Assembly (NCBI GenBank): GCA_025331445.1
Contig: JAIWNE010000070.1
Coordinates: forward strand, 1 to 64,000
Length of the DNA: 64,000 nt
Reading direction: 5' to 3'
DNA from: Blakeslea trispora
Taxonomy: Eukaryota; Mucoromycota; Mucoromycetes; Mucorales; Choanephoraceae
In this document: positions 42,930 through 53,758 of the stretch, piece by piece
Numbering within the stretch: position 1 is the stretch's first letter
Layout: each line of letters starts with the position of its first letter
The notes under the pieces: model-generated
Databases searched by the model: none
What the model was told of the DNA's origin: nothing
Seen by the model: the letters and a program-made list of their open reading frames with translations, nothing else
Made by a program: the position numbers and the translations under genes

Positions 42930-44459
42930 CTAATCAAACAAATCAATTGAACGACGCTGGTATCTCTTTTTTGCATCCTTGGCAATATTCATATTCTTGG
43001 TCTTTGTTGCATTGGCAAGGATGTTGCTGTATATCTCGATTGCATCTATCTTTGTTTCTTTCTTGTCTAGAAGCAGAAAAGATGAAGACTTATGCTCGTA
43101 AAGGAACAAAAGGAGTTTCTTTGTTGTCCTTTGTGCAGCTGTCAACAAAGACTCCTCTAATGCCAGCACTTTTGGAACTGTAGTCTTCATGCTTTTCTCG
43201 TACACCTGCTGAAATGCAAGAGAACGCAAAACAAGCGATGCTGCGACCTGCATGACATTTTTACTCCCAAACTGCAACGGATTCGCAGGTGAGAAGCCTT
43301 CATCTTCAAATCTCTGGCTAAAGAAGCCCCAGTTGTTTCTTGCATGCGATTTATAGAACTGGTTCAAGGATCTATTGTTACAAACATGCGCTACTGGCTC
43401 CTTGAGAATGAAGACAGAGCTTGTCGATATAGTTTCGATAGCTGCTGTGATTTGTGTTGGTAGTTCTTGGATTGATGAGCCCAAGAAAGGAGAAAAAGAC
43501 GAATCATCAATGGATCCAAAAAATCCGCCTGTTGCCAGTAATTCAACAAAGCCAAATCTCAATGTCAACTCGAAATAATCTTTGCCAAGCCTGGTCTTTC
43601 TTCTTACAAACCCGACGGCTTTGTCTTGATAACCGACTTTGGATGAATCGGCGCAGTCATCGATGCTTACATTGTTGTGGATAAAACTAGAGAAACTAGT
43701 TATAAGAAACCAGTAACCTGCTAGTATGACAACTGACTCAACAAATTTTGGACAATGGGTGTCAATTAGTTGTCTGGCTTCCTTTGTATTCATGTCTGTC
43801 TTCTTCATTATCACATCATTGCTAAAATCGTCATCATAAAGAAGATAACTTTTTGCATTGAAAAAGCGATTGATAGAAGCAGCAATTAGATGACAAAGTT
43901 CGTTTTTGAATATCGCGGCCTCTGGATGGTTGAGATAATGCTGTCGCTTTAGGGCTTGTTTTGTTTCATCAATTTGCACGCGTACATGCTCCGGAGTAAC
44001 AATCTTTGTTGTATCTACCATGACTCCGTCCTGATCGATTTTGAGACTTATATTAGTTAAATTGTCTTCTTGTATCATGAAACTGAGTTTTCGGTAAAAA
44101 GCATGAGGAACAACAAAGGTCACCATTTTGTTCGAGGGAACAGATTGAAGCAAAAGCAAGGCAAAACTGAAAGAGTAAAGCTTACGCTTGTTGATTACTA
44201 CAGTATGTAGATGAGCAGCATTTGAGAAGACATGTTCCATGTATACTTTGTCATAATAAGAGTTTTGCACGGCAAAAACACAGTGCTTTCTTAACTGCAA
44301 AGCAGTAATAGTATTCTCAAGATCAAGAATCTTCGTTGTGGTAGAACAACAGATGCTCCAATGTCTTTTGTTCGCAAAAGCAAATGAGAATTTGTCTAGC
44401 TCACTGGTCAAAAGACTTGCAATACATAATATGACTTCAGTAGGCAGTTCTTTTGTCAT
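42930..44459 (-). CDS. Orphan protein with F-box-like N-terminus (509 aa)
   Basis: A single open frame. The first ATG-initiated start gives MTKELPTEVILCIASLLTSE, then LDKFSFAFANKRHWSICC, which has the spacing of an F-box (LP.E....I...L). F-box proteins bind Skp1 and select targets for SCF ubiquitin ligases. The rest (about residues 60-509) shows no recognisable repeat (no LRR, WD40 or Kelch). It ends in a basic stretch, AKKRYQRRSIDLFD. It sits alone among transposon remains, yet the frame is intact over 1.5 kb, which suggests selection or youth. It may be a TE-borne passenger or a lineage-specific gene. The F-box call is weak. Confidence 0.55.
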   Translation of the reverse strand: MTKELPTEVILCIASLLTSELDKFSFAFANKRHWSICCSTTTKILDLENTITALQLRKHCVFAVQNSYYDKVYMEHVFSNAAHLHTVVINKRKLYSFSFALLLLQSVPSNKMVTFVVPHAFYRKLSFMIQEDNLTNISLKIDQDGVMVDTTKIVTPEHVRVQIDETKQALKRQHYLNHPEAAIFKNELCHLIAASINRFFNAKSYLLYDDDFSNDVIMKKTDMNTKEARQLIDTHCPKFVESVVILAGYWFLITSFSSFIHNNVSIDDCADSSKVGYQDKAVGFVRRKTRLGKDYFELTLRFGFVELLATGGFFGSIDDSSFSPFLGSSIQELPTQITAAIETISTSSVFILKEPVAHVCNNRSLNQFYKSHARNNWGFFSQRFEDEGFSPANPLQFGSKNVMQVAASLVLRSLAFQQVYEKSMKTTVPKVLALEESLLTAAQRTTKKLLLFLYEHKSSSFLLLDKKETKIDAIEIYSNILANATKTKNMNIAKDAKKRYQRRSIDLFD

Positions 44460-44600
44460 TTGAGCTAAACAAGGTGAAACTTCTTCCAAATAACTTTTGG
44501 AATACACGCATTACATATTATGGATAAAGGTTGCACAAGGAGTGGAGCTCAAATTGTCTAACTGAATAGACGTTCTCTTTTACTCCAAAGCAGATTGCCT

Positions 44601-44924
44601 TTAACCTCCATGGGCTCTTGTCCAATATACTTCTATAAAAATAGCACCTTTGACATATTCGAAGATGAAACAATTAAGATTGTTTGTAAATTCAGAGCCG
44701 TTGTCCGATTGAACGGTCTTGCTTAGATCAAACAAGGCGAGGATAGAAAGCATCTCTTTAGCAATGGTCAGTGCTGATTTGTGAATTAAGAAAATGAGGA
44801 TATAATGCATTCCTGATCTGCAAGCAATGAAGAAAGTAACCGATTTAACTGCGTCTTTTGAATGTTCCTCTCCCAATTCATGTGCCAACACTGCTAGGAC
44901 AATATTGTAGCGATAAGTATACAT
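44601..44924 (-). pseudogene. Integrase core fragment of an LTR retrotransposon
   Basis: The 107-residue frame matches the middle of an rve integrase core: a hydrophobic strand YILIFLIHKSALTIAKEML, then LSKTVQSDNGSEFTNN, where the Asp is the second catalytic Asp, then a stop in the following strand. Upstream the frame is broken by a stop at about 44935. No reverse transcriptase, protease or LTR was found nearby. This is a small scrap, probably of Ty3/Gypsy type. Confidence 0.7.
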
Positions 44925-45540
44925 CCGACAGTCAACTCCAGTTTATCCAATCTCTACACTAAGCTCTTCTTTCTCTACATGTGCAAACACACCTCTCATT
45001 TTAATGTATGGCTATGATTTGATTATTTTATTCATAAGAAAAAATTATACAAAAGAACCAATAGTTTATTCTATAAAAAAAACAGTAGCAAGAAAAATAC
45101 GAACTTCTTTTAGTTCTCAAAATAACTGTTCAGTTATCATGATTAACAGGACCAACCACGAGAAGGTAGAAGTTCAACTGATCCCAAAAAAGTTAACAAC
45201 ACCTGCAAGAGATGATGTTGTCGACATCCGCATCTTACGCGTTGGCAAAAACGACTGTGGCAAGCCGTTTGAGCTGTGCAAAGGAGTGTTTGATGCTATC
45301 TCCCGGTCTCACTTTGTCGATGTCCCTTTTGCAAAATAACTTCAAGACCACATTACTAAGCTCAGACTACACTATCCATTACGCGCGGGCGATAACGCTA
45401 ACGCTAAGGCACTGTGCGGCAACTTCCAGGTAGCAAAGAAAAAAGAAAAAAAAAATTGTTAAGCCAAACCTCGTTTTACGTTTTAAGAGGTCTTTGGAAT
45501 TGTTCCGGCAACCGGAAATCTACGTCATACTATATGATTT
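44925..45540. other. Degenerate stretch with an unidentified broken frame
   Basis: On the plus strand 45142-45339 encodes NRTNHEKVEVQLIPKKL...ELCKGVFDAISRSHF. After a single TAA it continues in the same frame as LQDHITKLRLHYPLRAGDNA up to about 45430, where a GT follows. This looks like a coding fragment with one nonsense mutation, of unknown family. The rest is AT-rich. Confidence 0.3.
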
Positions 45541-45810
45541 TAGAGATATGTCCAAAAAATTATCGCCCCGCTCCGTTTTGACTTTTCTCAATATACACAC
45601 TGTCGATTTTTTTAAAAAAAAAAAAAGACATCATTGTGTGAGGAATCACAGAGATTTTTTTTTCTGTCTCATTACTTTTTCTGCTTTTTGTTAAACTTAT
45701 ACAACCCATAATGAAAAGTATGTTTTTTGCAAAAATTCCCTATGAAATAGCAGGCAATTAAAACTCAGAAGGACGTCGTTTCTTCATCATTGTTCTCTTC
45801 TGACATGTAC
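45541..45810 (-). mobile_element. Remnant of a second Tc1/mariner element (left end plus transposase C-terminus)
   Basis: The left end TAGAGATATGTCCAAAAAA then TTATCGCCCCGCTCCG matches the terminal repeat of the element at 30828, including the GCCCCGCTCCG inner part. About 220 bp further in, the minus strand encodes a C-terminal tail ending NNDEETTSF-stop followed by GTTTTAATTG, parallel to the DVVMTSC-stop and GTTTTAATTG of the full element. The body of the transposase is gone and no right end was found. Confidence 0.6.
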
Positions 45811-46105
45811 TTTTTCGTGCTAAGTATGTAGAAGAAGAAAAAAGAAAAACAATGGTAGTAGTCTCGATTTTCTACCACCATTTTTCGTAGAGTAATCAAC
45901 TTTTTCAAAAAAAAAAAAAAAAGAGAGTGCTGTTCTGTATGCTCAGCTCAGCTCAAAAATTATGGCAGTCCAAAACGGCAGCCAATCAATTTGCTCATGG
46001 ATCGGGGATGTTCGTCGGTGATGTTTAGTTTTGATTGAGCTCGTTTGAAAGGAACGATGATTGAGATTTAGGTAAAGGATATTTTATTTTGAATTACAAA
46101 AGCGA
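45811..46105. other. Spacer between mariner remnant and Helitron copy 2
   Basis: Contains a GGTAGTAGTCTCGATTTTC segment reminiscent of the 5' UTR of the full mariner element, so it may still be part of an internally deleted copy. An A15-17 run follows at about 45908. Confidence 0.35.
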
Positions 46106-48187
46106 TTATGAGCGTCTTTTAGTTCTAACAATTTCTACTGCATCTACATCAGCACCAAATTTTCTTTTGATATTAAGTGGCATTTCAGCCCCGAAAAAGT
46201 ACAAGTCTTCGATCTTTCTTACTCGAGACATGACAACGTAGAGTTGGCCATGGGAAAGCATGTTGTCCAAGTGGATACCTACACAGTCTATGGTTGCGCT
46301 TTGGGCTTTGTGGATGGTGGTGGCGAAAGCAGGAACGATAGGAAACTGTGCCCTTGCATAGCTAGTACCAGGCACTTGGCGACTTATGCGCTGTATCCAG
46401 TAGATAGCGTCATCTCCATTCGGCAGTGTCTTCTTTAAGCATATGTTTTCCTCCTCCATATATTCAACCAAGGCAATGGTACCATTTACCCATCCACTGG
46501 GGACATGCAAGTTATGGATGACCATGACAGGCATATCCGGCTTTAGAAGGAGGTTATCCGCGAGTCTTGTTTCTCTCAAAGCAATTTTAGCAGTGCGTTC
46601 GTTTCCCACAAAAGAATCATTTGCCTTGAACTGCATTTCTTCACCAGGGAAATCAGCAAAGTCCTTTTCATTGGCAGAAGCAACCCGTTGTCTAGTTGTA
46701 TAGAGGCGTAAGCAGGAAAGAGGAAGGTCGGACTTGAGAACTGTTCTCTCATTGATGAAGGAGATAACGGATTCGTCAAACTGATAGTTGCGTACTTTGT
46801 TTAATATTTCAACAAATCGTTCATCTTGTTGGCGAACAGGATTAGTGAGAGAAAAGCGAGAAACAGCGTTGAATAATTCAGACTCCCAGATCTTGCCTTC
46901 TTTATGCTGGATTGGTAATAGTTGAGCAACATCTCCAAAGAAAACGGTTTTGATGCCTCCCATGATGGTGGCTCTTTGGGTAGTCTTGACCAATGCATCA
47001 TTTATAGATTCAAAAAGTTTGGCGCTTATCATAGAATATTCATCTATTAACAAAAGGATCTTTGGATACAGCTTGACATATTGATCGAGAACCAAAAAGT
47101 TGGGAACAGCAGATACATTTGTCAAGCCAAAGAATCTATGCACAGTCTGGCCAGCAATATTGTGAGCAGCGACACCTGTTGGTGCAAGCTTAAAGACCTA
47201 CACAAAATCATCACAATGTTAATTAACTGCAATTGGCAAGATGACTTGCTTTTTCCTCAGTTACCTTATAATCTTGCAATCTATAGTGTCTTTTTGATAA
47301 GTAGCATTAAATATGGCATGTTTCAGCACAATTTGCTGGTAATAGAAGCTTTCACCATTCATCTCGCTTTGATTGAACGTTCTCCAGAAGAGTGGTTTGT
47401 CTTTGATAAGCTTAAACACAAGTTTGCGGAAGCATTGTACATATTCTGGTAACGTTTGAGGATAAAAAGGTCGAGTAACATCTCTTACAGTGGTGTATCT
47501 GATGTCTGTGTATACTCTTTTGTAGAAGCTGAAGAATTGTGGCATGGTCAAGTTTTCTGCACCTTCTCGCTTTTCATATGTTTCTATAAAGAAAAAAGTT
47601 TGAGAATGTGTCTATGTATAGTTGTTTGTAAGTAAGCAACATACCAACTGGAGTGAGCGAATAAATTTTGTCATCTTCAGAATCCAGTTCCTTGATATTA
47701 GTTCGCAAACGTCTTGTGTCTTGACCTATAAGGCTGGTGCTTAAAAACAACACATTTCTGGAGTTACTGTGCTTTCTCCATCCCATCAAGTCGTAAGTTG
47801 CTTCTACTGCTCCAACGATACGAGTCGAATAGTGCTCTTTTTCTGACACATATGAAGTTCTCTTGTAGTAGCCCTGATTTTGCAGCTGTATGTTTTTTTA
47901 GCAAAATCTTTGCTTCATAATCATCTTTTGCTAAATACTTTGCAAGGTATCTAACAGCTTGCGGCCCGTCATTGTATTGAATATCCATAGATGTACGGAA
48001 AACAGCCAAGAGGTAAGGGTTATAATTGTTGACATAGGCATCACCAACATCACGCTTGTATGTACAACGGCTTTCTGAGTCAATGACAGTAACTGGAGAG
48101 TAAGGTTTGGGATAACCAAAGCGGCATTTTCTTGTTGGATCACCCTTTTTGCAATAGCTATAAATTGACAGTTGATGATCAGCACCT
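46106..48187 (-). pseudogene. Second Helitron, 5'-truncated, helicase without Walker A
   Basis: Read on the minus strand: CRFGYPKPYSPVTVIDSESR and the Rep two-Tyr region AVRYLAKYLAKDDYEAKI; then, after a one-base slip in an A7 run near 47898, EKEHYSTRIVGAVEATYDLM; a linker with FYYQQIVLKHAIFN; and, after a probable 67-nt intron (about 47200-47266), helicase motifs Ia (APTGVAAHNIAGQTVH), II (IDEYSM), III (GDVAQLLPI), V (FATTIHKAQSATID) and VI (SHGQLYVVMSRVRK). The HUH half is absent and no GxxGxGKT Walker A exists between the linker and motif Ia. The sequence is very different from Helitron copy 1, so it belongs to another lineage. The last 345 codons (47143-46106) are an intact frame. Confidence 0.85.
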
Positions 48188-49864
48188 TTTGTTTAAGAAA
48201 AAGTTGACATAATATGTTAATATGTAAAGAAAAGAAAAGAAAGAGGTAAGCTTTGGCTTACTTTCAAACAGAAAAAGCAACATGAGTAATTATAATTCGA
48301 CTGTGCGTGTGTGTAGATAAAAAACATACGTTTCAAAGAGTCAGGCAAGAAGGCACACTGGCTGGGAAATGGAAGCTATTTTAGAGCCCACCTTTTTTTT
48401 GTTTCTCACTAGCAATATGTGGATTCGAACAAGCAGAATAGTTCGTTTTAGTCCCTACAGTTAGCATTGTGTTAAATTTAATTACAAAGTAGAGAAATGA
48501 TACAAGCAGCTGAGAAATATAAAAGAGACTGACATTTCGCTAGTCAATCAAACACTTGGATTTCAGACAGAGTGTGTTTCATGGATGCAAAATCAGTAAA
48601 GCCTTCCAAGTCGAGTTGTCTTCCTAATAGAACTAACCAGCAGTCTTGGATAAGCTAATCCTTGTTGAAAACATAAATCAGAAAGAACGGTAAAATTAAG
48701 CCCCTCTTTCTCTTTATTCTCCTCGAAGGGGGGGGGAAAGGAAGAAATGTAAGGAGTTTGTATGAAATAGCTTGATTTTCTTAAGCGAGAGAATGTCAAC
48801 AATGCTTTGTTTTGACATACATTTCATAGCAACAAGTTGGGCTAGAACTTCATGTTTGAATGAACAAAAGACCAGATGCTATAGATGGACAAGCAATATT
48901 TGGAAACTATCAATTGAAATTCTGTAAATTTCATTTGAATTATTTCTATTTTTAAATACATAAAAAAAAAAGCCTAGCATTGGATTGGTAGAGCGATGAA
49001 GGCAATTTACTTATTTGGACAACCACTTTATTATGTCATTAAGTTTGATATGCTTATTTTCTAGTGGCAAGCTTGCTACCCATCTCAACCCTTTTCCTAG
49101 ATCAAAAATGCAGCTCACTTTATATCTATAATGTACGTTTGACATACTTGAAATGAAAAAAAAAAAACTTGTGCTACCTATTCTGTATCCACAATCACCA
49201 GCAGTAAGTCCCTCCCCTGTCACTCTTCCTCTTTCCTCCCCGAGAAAAAAAAGACAACCATCATGCCACAACACGAAGCTTTTTTCTTTCGAATTAATAA
49301 AAAAAAGGAAAAGTTGCCGAGGAATTCCTATTGGATGATCTGACCATACACTTGACCTATCTCAAATATCTGCAGAATCGTTCCGAAAAAGAAAGCGATA
49401 ACTGTATGTACAACATCTGAATTTCAAGTAAAATAATCTATTAAAAGAAAAAGAAAAAAAAATGACGACCGGAGACTGAAATAATAGAATAAGTACAAAG
49501 TTTTTTTTTTTTAGGGCAGAGCCACTATTATTATTTTCGATAAATACTACTTTTTTTATTTTATACATATATATCACATCACATCCCTTTCGCTTTCATT
49601 TCTCCAACTATTCTTTAAGAAAATAAACAGGTACATGCCAAGCAGAGACGTTCTCTTTTTACAGCCTAAACACGTAGATGAAGAAAAATCAAAGAAAAGA
49701 AAAAAAAATTAAGCTGGAAGATGGGCTTTTATTTCACTCACTCATTCACTTACAAACATACACATACACTTATTCTCTGTTATATATATTTTTTTTATTG
49801 GGCTAATCTACTCCTCCCGGGTACTGACATCTATTTTTGTTTTTCATTCTAGTTAGACTGAACC
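48188..49864. other. Intergenic region upstream of SSN6
   Basis: About 1.7 kb without a supportable gene. It holds a G9 run at about 48729, TATATATA-type sequence at 49565-49575 and 49780-49795, and pyrimidine-rich tracts close to the SSN6 start that probably form its promoter and leader. Confidence 0.5.
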
Positions 49865-52504
49865 ATGGCAGCAACTGTACCTCAACAGCAAGTTTCTGTT
49901 GCCAGCAAATTAGCACAAATCAATGAACAGACATGGATGACTATGGGTAACTATAAAGACTTCTTAGAATGTTATGTTTATTGATGCTTTGTTCTTTTAT
50001 TCAGGTAACCTGGCTGAATTAATGACAGATTACGATAAAGCTATCAGCTGTTATGATGCTGCACTTAAGCACAACCCATACTCTATTGTTGCCCTGTCTC
50101 AGGTCGCGTCTCTCTGTAGAGGACGCGAACAGTTTGGGCGTGCTGTTGAATATTTTAAGCGCATCTTGTCAATTCAAGAAAACAATGGTGAAACATGGGC
50201 AGCTATTGGTCATTGTTATTTGATGATGGATAACCTTCAAGAAGCCTATCAAGCCTATCAACAGGCCTTATACCATCTCTCTAACCCGAAAGATCCTAAA
50301 CTCTGGTATGGCATTGGTATCCTATATGATCGTTATGGCTCATTGGAGCATGCAGAAGAAGCCTTTTCAGCTGTCATGAAAATGGATCCAAAATTCGAAA
50401 AGGCCAATGAAATCTATTTTAGATTGGGCATCATCTATAAGCAACAACAAAAGTATGATTTATCTTTACAGGTACTGAGAATGATACAGATGAGTAAAGT
50501 AAGGTCTTAATCTTGCTGTTTCTTAGTGTTTCCGTTATATCCTTCATAATCCACCTAGACCTCTGACTGAATCCGATATTTGGTTTCAAACAGGACATGT
50601 TTATGAACAACAGAAAGAGGTAAAGAAATGAAGAAAGCGTATGTAAGGACATTGAATTGAAATTCATTACAAAATAGTACGAATTAGCTAAAGAAGCTTA
50701 TGAACGCGTTTTGGCTGAAAATCCTGAACACGCTAAAGTCCTTCAACAGCTGGGTTGGTTATATCATCAACAAAATACATCGTTCTGTAATCAAGCATTA
50801 GCCATTCAGTACTTGACGCGCTCATTAAAAGCCGATAGCAATGATGCTCAATCTTGGTATTTGTTGGGTCGTTGTTACATGGCCGAACAGAATTACAACA
50901 AGGCCTATGAGGCCTATCAACAGGCAGTGTATCGCGATGCTCGCAACCCAACCTTTTGGTGTTCCATCGGTGTATTGTATTATCAGATCAATCAATATCG
51001 CGATGCATTGGATGCATACAGTCGCGCTATCCGATTGAACCCTTACATCAGTGAAGTTTGGTACGATTTAGGTACACTGTATGAATCCTGCAACAATCAA
51101 GTTCAGGATGCCCTGGATGCCTACCAACGTGCCGCCGAATTAGATCCCAATAACCCTCACATTAAACAACGTTTAGAACTCTTGAGAAAATCACAAAATG
51201 TTCCTTCAGCACCCTCCACCATCGCCCCTGTACCTCAAGATGTCAGTAACCCAACTCAATATCAGAGTGGACAACCCTCTCAACAACAACAACAGCAACA
51301 ACAACAACAACCTCTTTCCCTTTCGAGTGCTTATGGTCAATCAGCTCCTACTGGACCTCCTTCCAGTATGTCTGCTTACCATACAGCTTTGGGTAGCCAA
51401 CCTCATCGTCCAGACGAACGAGTGCCTACACCTCAATTACCTGTTGTCAATCACCCTATGATGGGATCACACGAACCTAACAGTAATGGCCTTGCTAGAG
51501 ATCTACCTATGCCTGGTTCAAGTAGCTCAGTTGCTGCTGTCAATCGTCGTTCACCTGCACCTTCAGCTACACCTTCTTCTTCTTATAGCCAATACCCAGT
51601 CAATAACAACAACCACATTCCTCCACCTCCATTACAGCAACAACAACAACAACAACAACAGCGTGAAGATGTACGTATTCCGGATATAGGTGCAGGAGGA
51701 GGTCGTGCACCTACACCCTCGGATCGATCCCAGATGAACCCTATTCTTCATGACGAACGCAACTATCAAAACCTACCACCCATGACCATGCGCCAACCTT
51801 ATTCTAAACCATCTGAAGAGACACGATCGCCCGTCATGTCATCACCTCATGCTCGTCCTCGAAACCCCAGTGCCTTAACAGCCAGTTATGATCATCGCCT
51901 GTCTTCTCCTCGCACAACAGAATACCGCTACGAACAACGCTCGCCTGCTCATCATATAGAAGTGGATCATCATCGCCAAGTATCTCCTCGATCAACGCCA
52001 TCCAACGTGTATCGCAAACCAGACGACTATTATCATAGGGAAGAAAAAAAGGAAGATCGAAAGGACGATCAATATGACACGAGTGCGGCCGATGCTCTCT
52101 TGAGTATGGGTAACCCCCAATTGGGTCAGAAGCGTGCATTACAGCAAGAGCAAGAGGAGAATAAGAAACCTAGGCAGAATGCAGAACCTGGACAAGAGGA
52201 TAAAATGGATATAGATCATGTTGAAAATAAGAGCAAAAAGGAGCTCGATACAGTGCCTACCGAAGAACCACGACCGCAAGAGAAGGAAGAAGTGGAAGAA
52301 GTGGAAAAGAAGGAGGAAGAGAAGAACAAAGAAAAAGAACGAGTGAAAGAAGAACCTGAAGAAGGTGAAGTAGAAGAACAAGAAGAAGGCGAAGTGAATG
52401 ATGATGATGAAGAAGAGGAAGAAGGTAGCATTGCTCCTACAGCTGCAGTTGCTGCTACAAATGCTGTTGCTGCTGCATTGCATCCAAAAGAAGATAGTTC
52501 TTAA
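49865..52504 (+). CDS. SSN6: General transcriptional corepressor Ssn6/Cyc8 (TPR protein)
   Basis: Exons 49865-49946, 50005-50471, 50527-50619 and 50678-52504 give 822 aa. About ten tandem TPR repeats fill residues 20-400, for example AISCYDAALKHNPYSIVALS, EAYQAYQQALYHL, YDLSLQCFRYILHNPPRPL and DALDAYQRAAELDPNNPHI. The C-terminal half is disordered: Gln runs at 51281-51310 and 51638-51660, Pro/Ser-rich sequence with many Arg-Ser-Pro sites, then a strongly acidic Glu/Lys tail. Ssn6 bridges DNA-binding repressors to Tup1 and histone deacetylases. The TPR text around LTESDIWFQTGHVYEQQKEY is diagnostic. The stop is 52 bp from the convergent tetraspanin gene. Confidence 0.95.
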
Positions 52505-52556
52505 AGACTTTTTTTTTAATAAACAACAATACAACTTTTTATTATCACTTTTATTA

Positions 52557-53758
52557 TTATGCATGTCGTTGTTGAAGCCCATCTCTATAGAGGTTTAATG
52601 AACTACCGGTAGGTGTGCCTGCTACAATACCTTGATAATCGAGGCGATAAATCTTGGGTGGCAATCCTTTACCGAATTTACGATTGATATGGTTCGAGCA
52701 CAAAAGACCTGAAAACAAGACAAAGAGATGAACAGGTACCATACTGAAAGCAACAATCCAAGTGATCGTCAAGGCTTCTTTTGTAAATGTCTGATACTTG
52801 AATTTGCAACCAGGTAACAAAGTACGGGGGAAGCACTTGTTGGAGCGTTCATGATAGTCTGTGAAACTCTTGTAGCCACAACAATGGAGATTGGCTTGGA
52901 TACGGGCCCGACCATCGGAATCAAGATCGTAATGCCATTGATAAGAGAGCTTGCCTTCAATGTTCCATTTATTCTTTCGATAGGCTGCATAACCAATAGC
53001 TGCAATTAAACCAAAACATGGCCAAAGAAACAGATTGTAGATTGTAAGGACTGCTCGATTATTTAACATGATACCCACATAGCCCACCACAGAAGTAAAC
53101 AAACAAATAACCCCTGTGGCAAGAATTACTATGATAAAGAGGGAGGGGTACAAGAAGGTTTAATGTATTGAAGAGATGAAGGAGTGAAATAACTTACAGT
53201 TTAGTATCATACGTTCGCCTACAATCACTACATCTGCACGTAAATAGACTATGTTAAGAAAGACAAGTTAAATGGAGCTTGACATAGATAGATGTATATA
53301 CAGTTTTTTTTTTACATTTGAAAAAAGTTAATAAAGCTAATAATAGAATCCCTAGACCATAACAAAACAACTATAGAAAAAAAAAAGAAAGGAACTTAGC
53401 TTACAAGATGTGTATCACATTTTGAAACCCTTACAAGTGTATTGGATAAAAGTAACCACCATTTATGCTTTGTCCATCGTTGTTTCTTTTTTGTAGTGGT
53501 ATCTGGTATTTGTCTTTTCATAATATGTAAACTGCTGGCATCGACACTTGATCGCTGTGATCCAATCGATTGACGAGACTCTGATTTCATCCAAGGCAAG
53601 ACAGGTTCTCGTAAGTCTGTTTGTTCGTCTGAACTATCATGTAATAATATGGAAGGTCGATTGGGATGGCTGTTCAAGTTTTGTAACGAGACATAAGAAC
53701 TTGATTCACTCGATTGTGGGGCATAAGGATGTCCCCCTCTTTTGGCAGGTGGATGCAT
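52557..53758 (-). CDS. Fungal tetraspanin with long cytosolic N-terminus (Tsp2-like)
   Basis: Exons 53758-53435, 53370-53316, 53248-53198 and 53128-52557 give 333 aa. About 105 hydrophilic Ser/Pro/Arg-rich residues precede TM1 (KWWLLLSNTLLFCYGLGILL). TM2 (LILATGVICLFTSVVGYVGI) and TM3 (AVLTIYNLFLWPCFGLIAAI) follow, then a large extracellular loop with the CCG motif (LHCCGYKSFTDY) and further Cys (KCF, GCK), then TM4 (TITWIVAFSMVPVHLFVLF). The CCG loop plus four TMs define tetraspanins, membrane organisers. In fungi they are linked to hyphal growth and infection-structure polarity. Two of the exons are only 55 and 51 nt. Confidence 0.85.

Noticed and set aside
52139..52582. 147-residue minus-strand frame opposite the SSN6 tail
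   Set aside because: It is the reverse reading of Glu/Lys-rich codons (poly Phe/Ser/Leu) and has no independent support.
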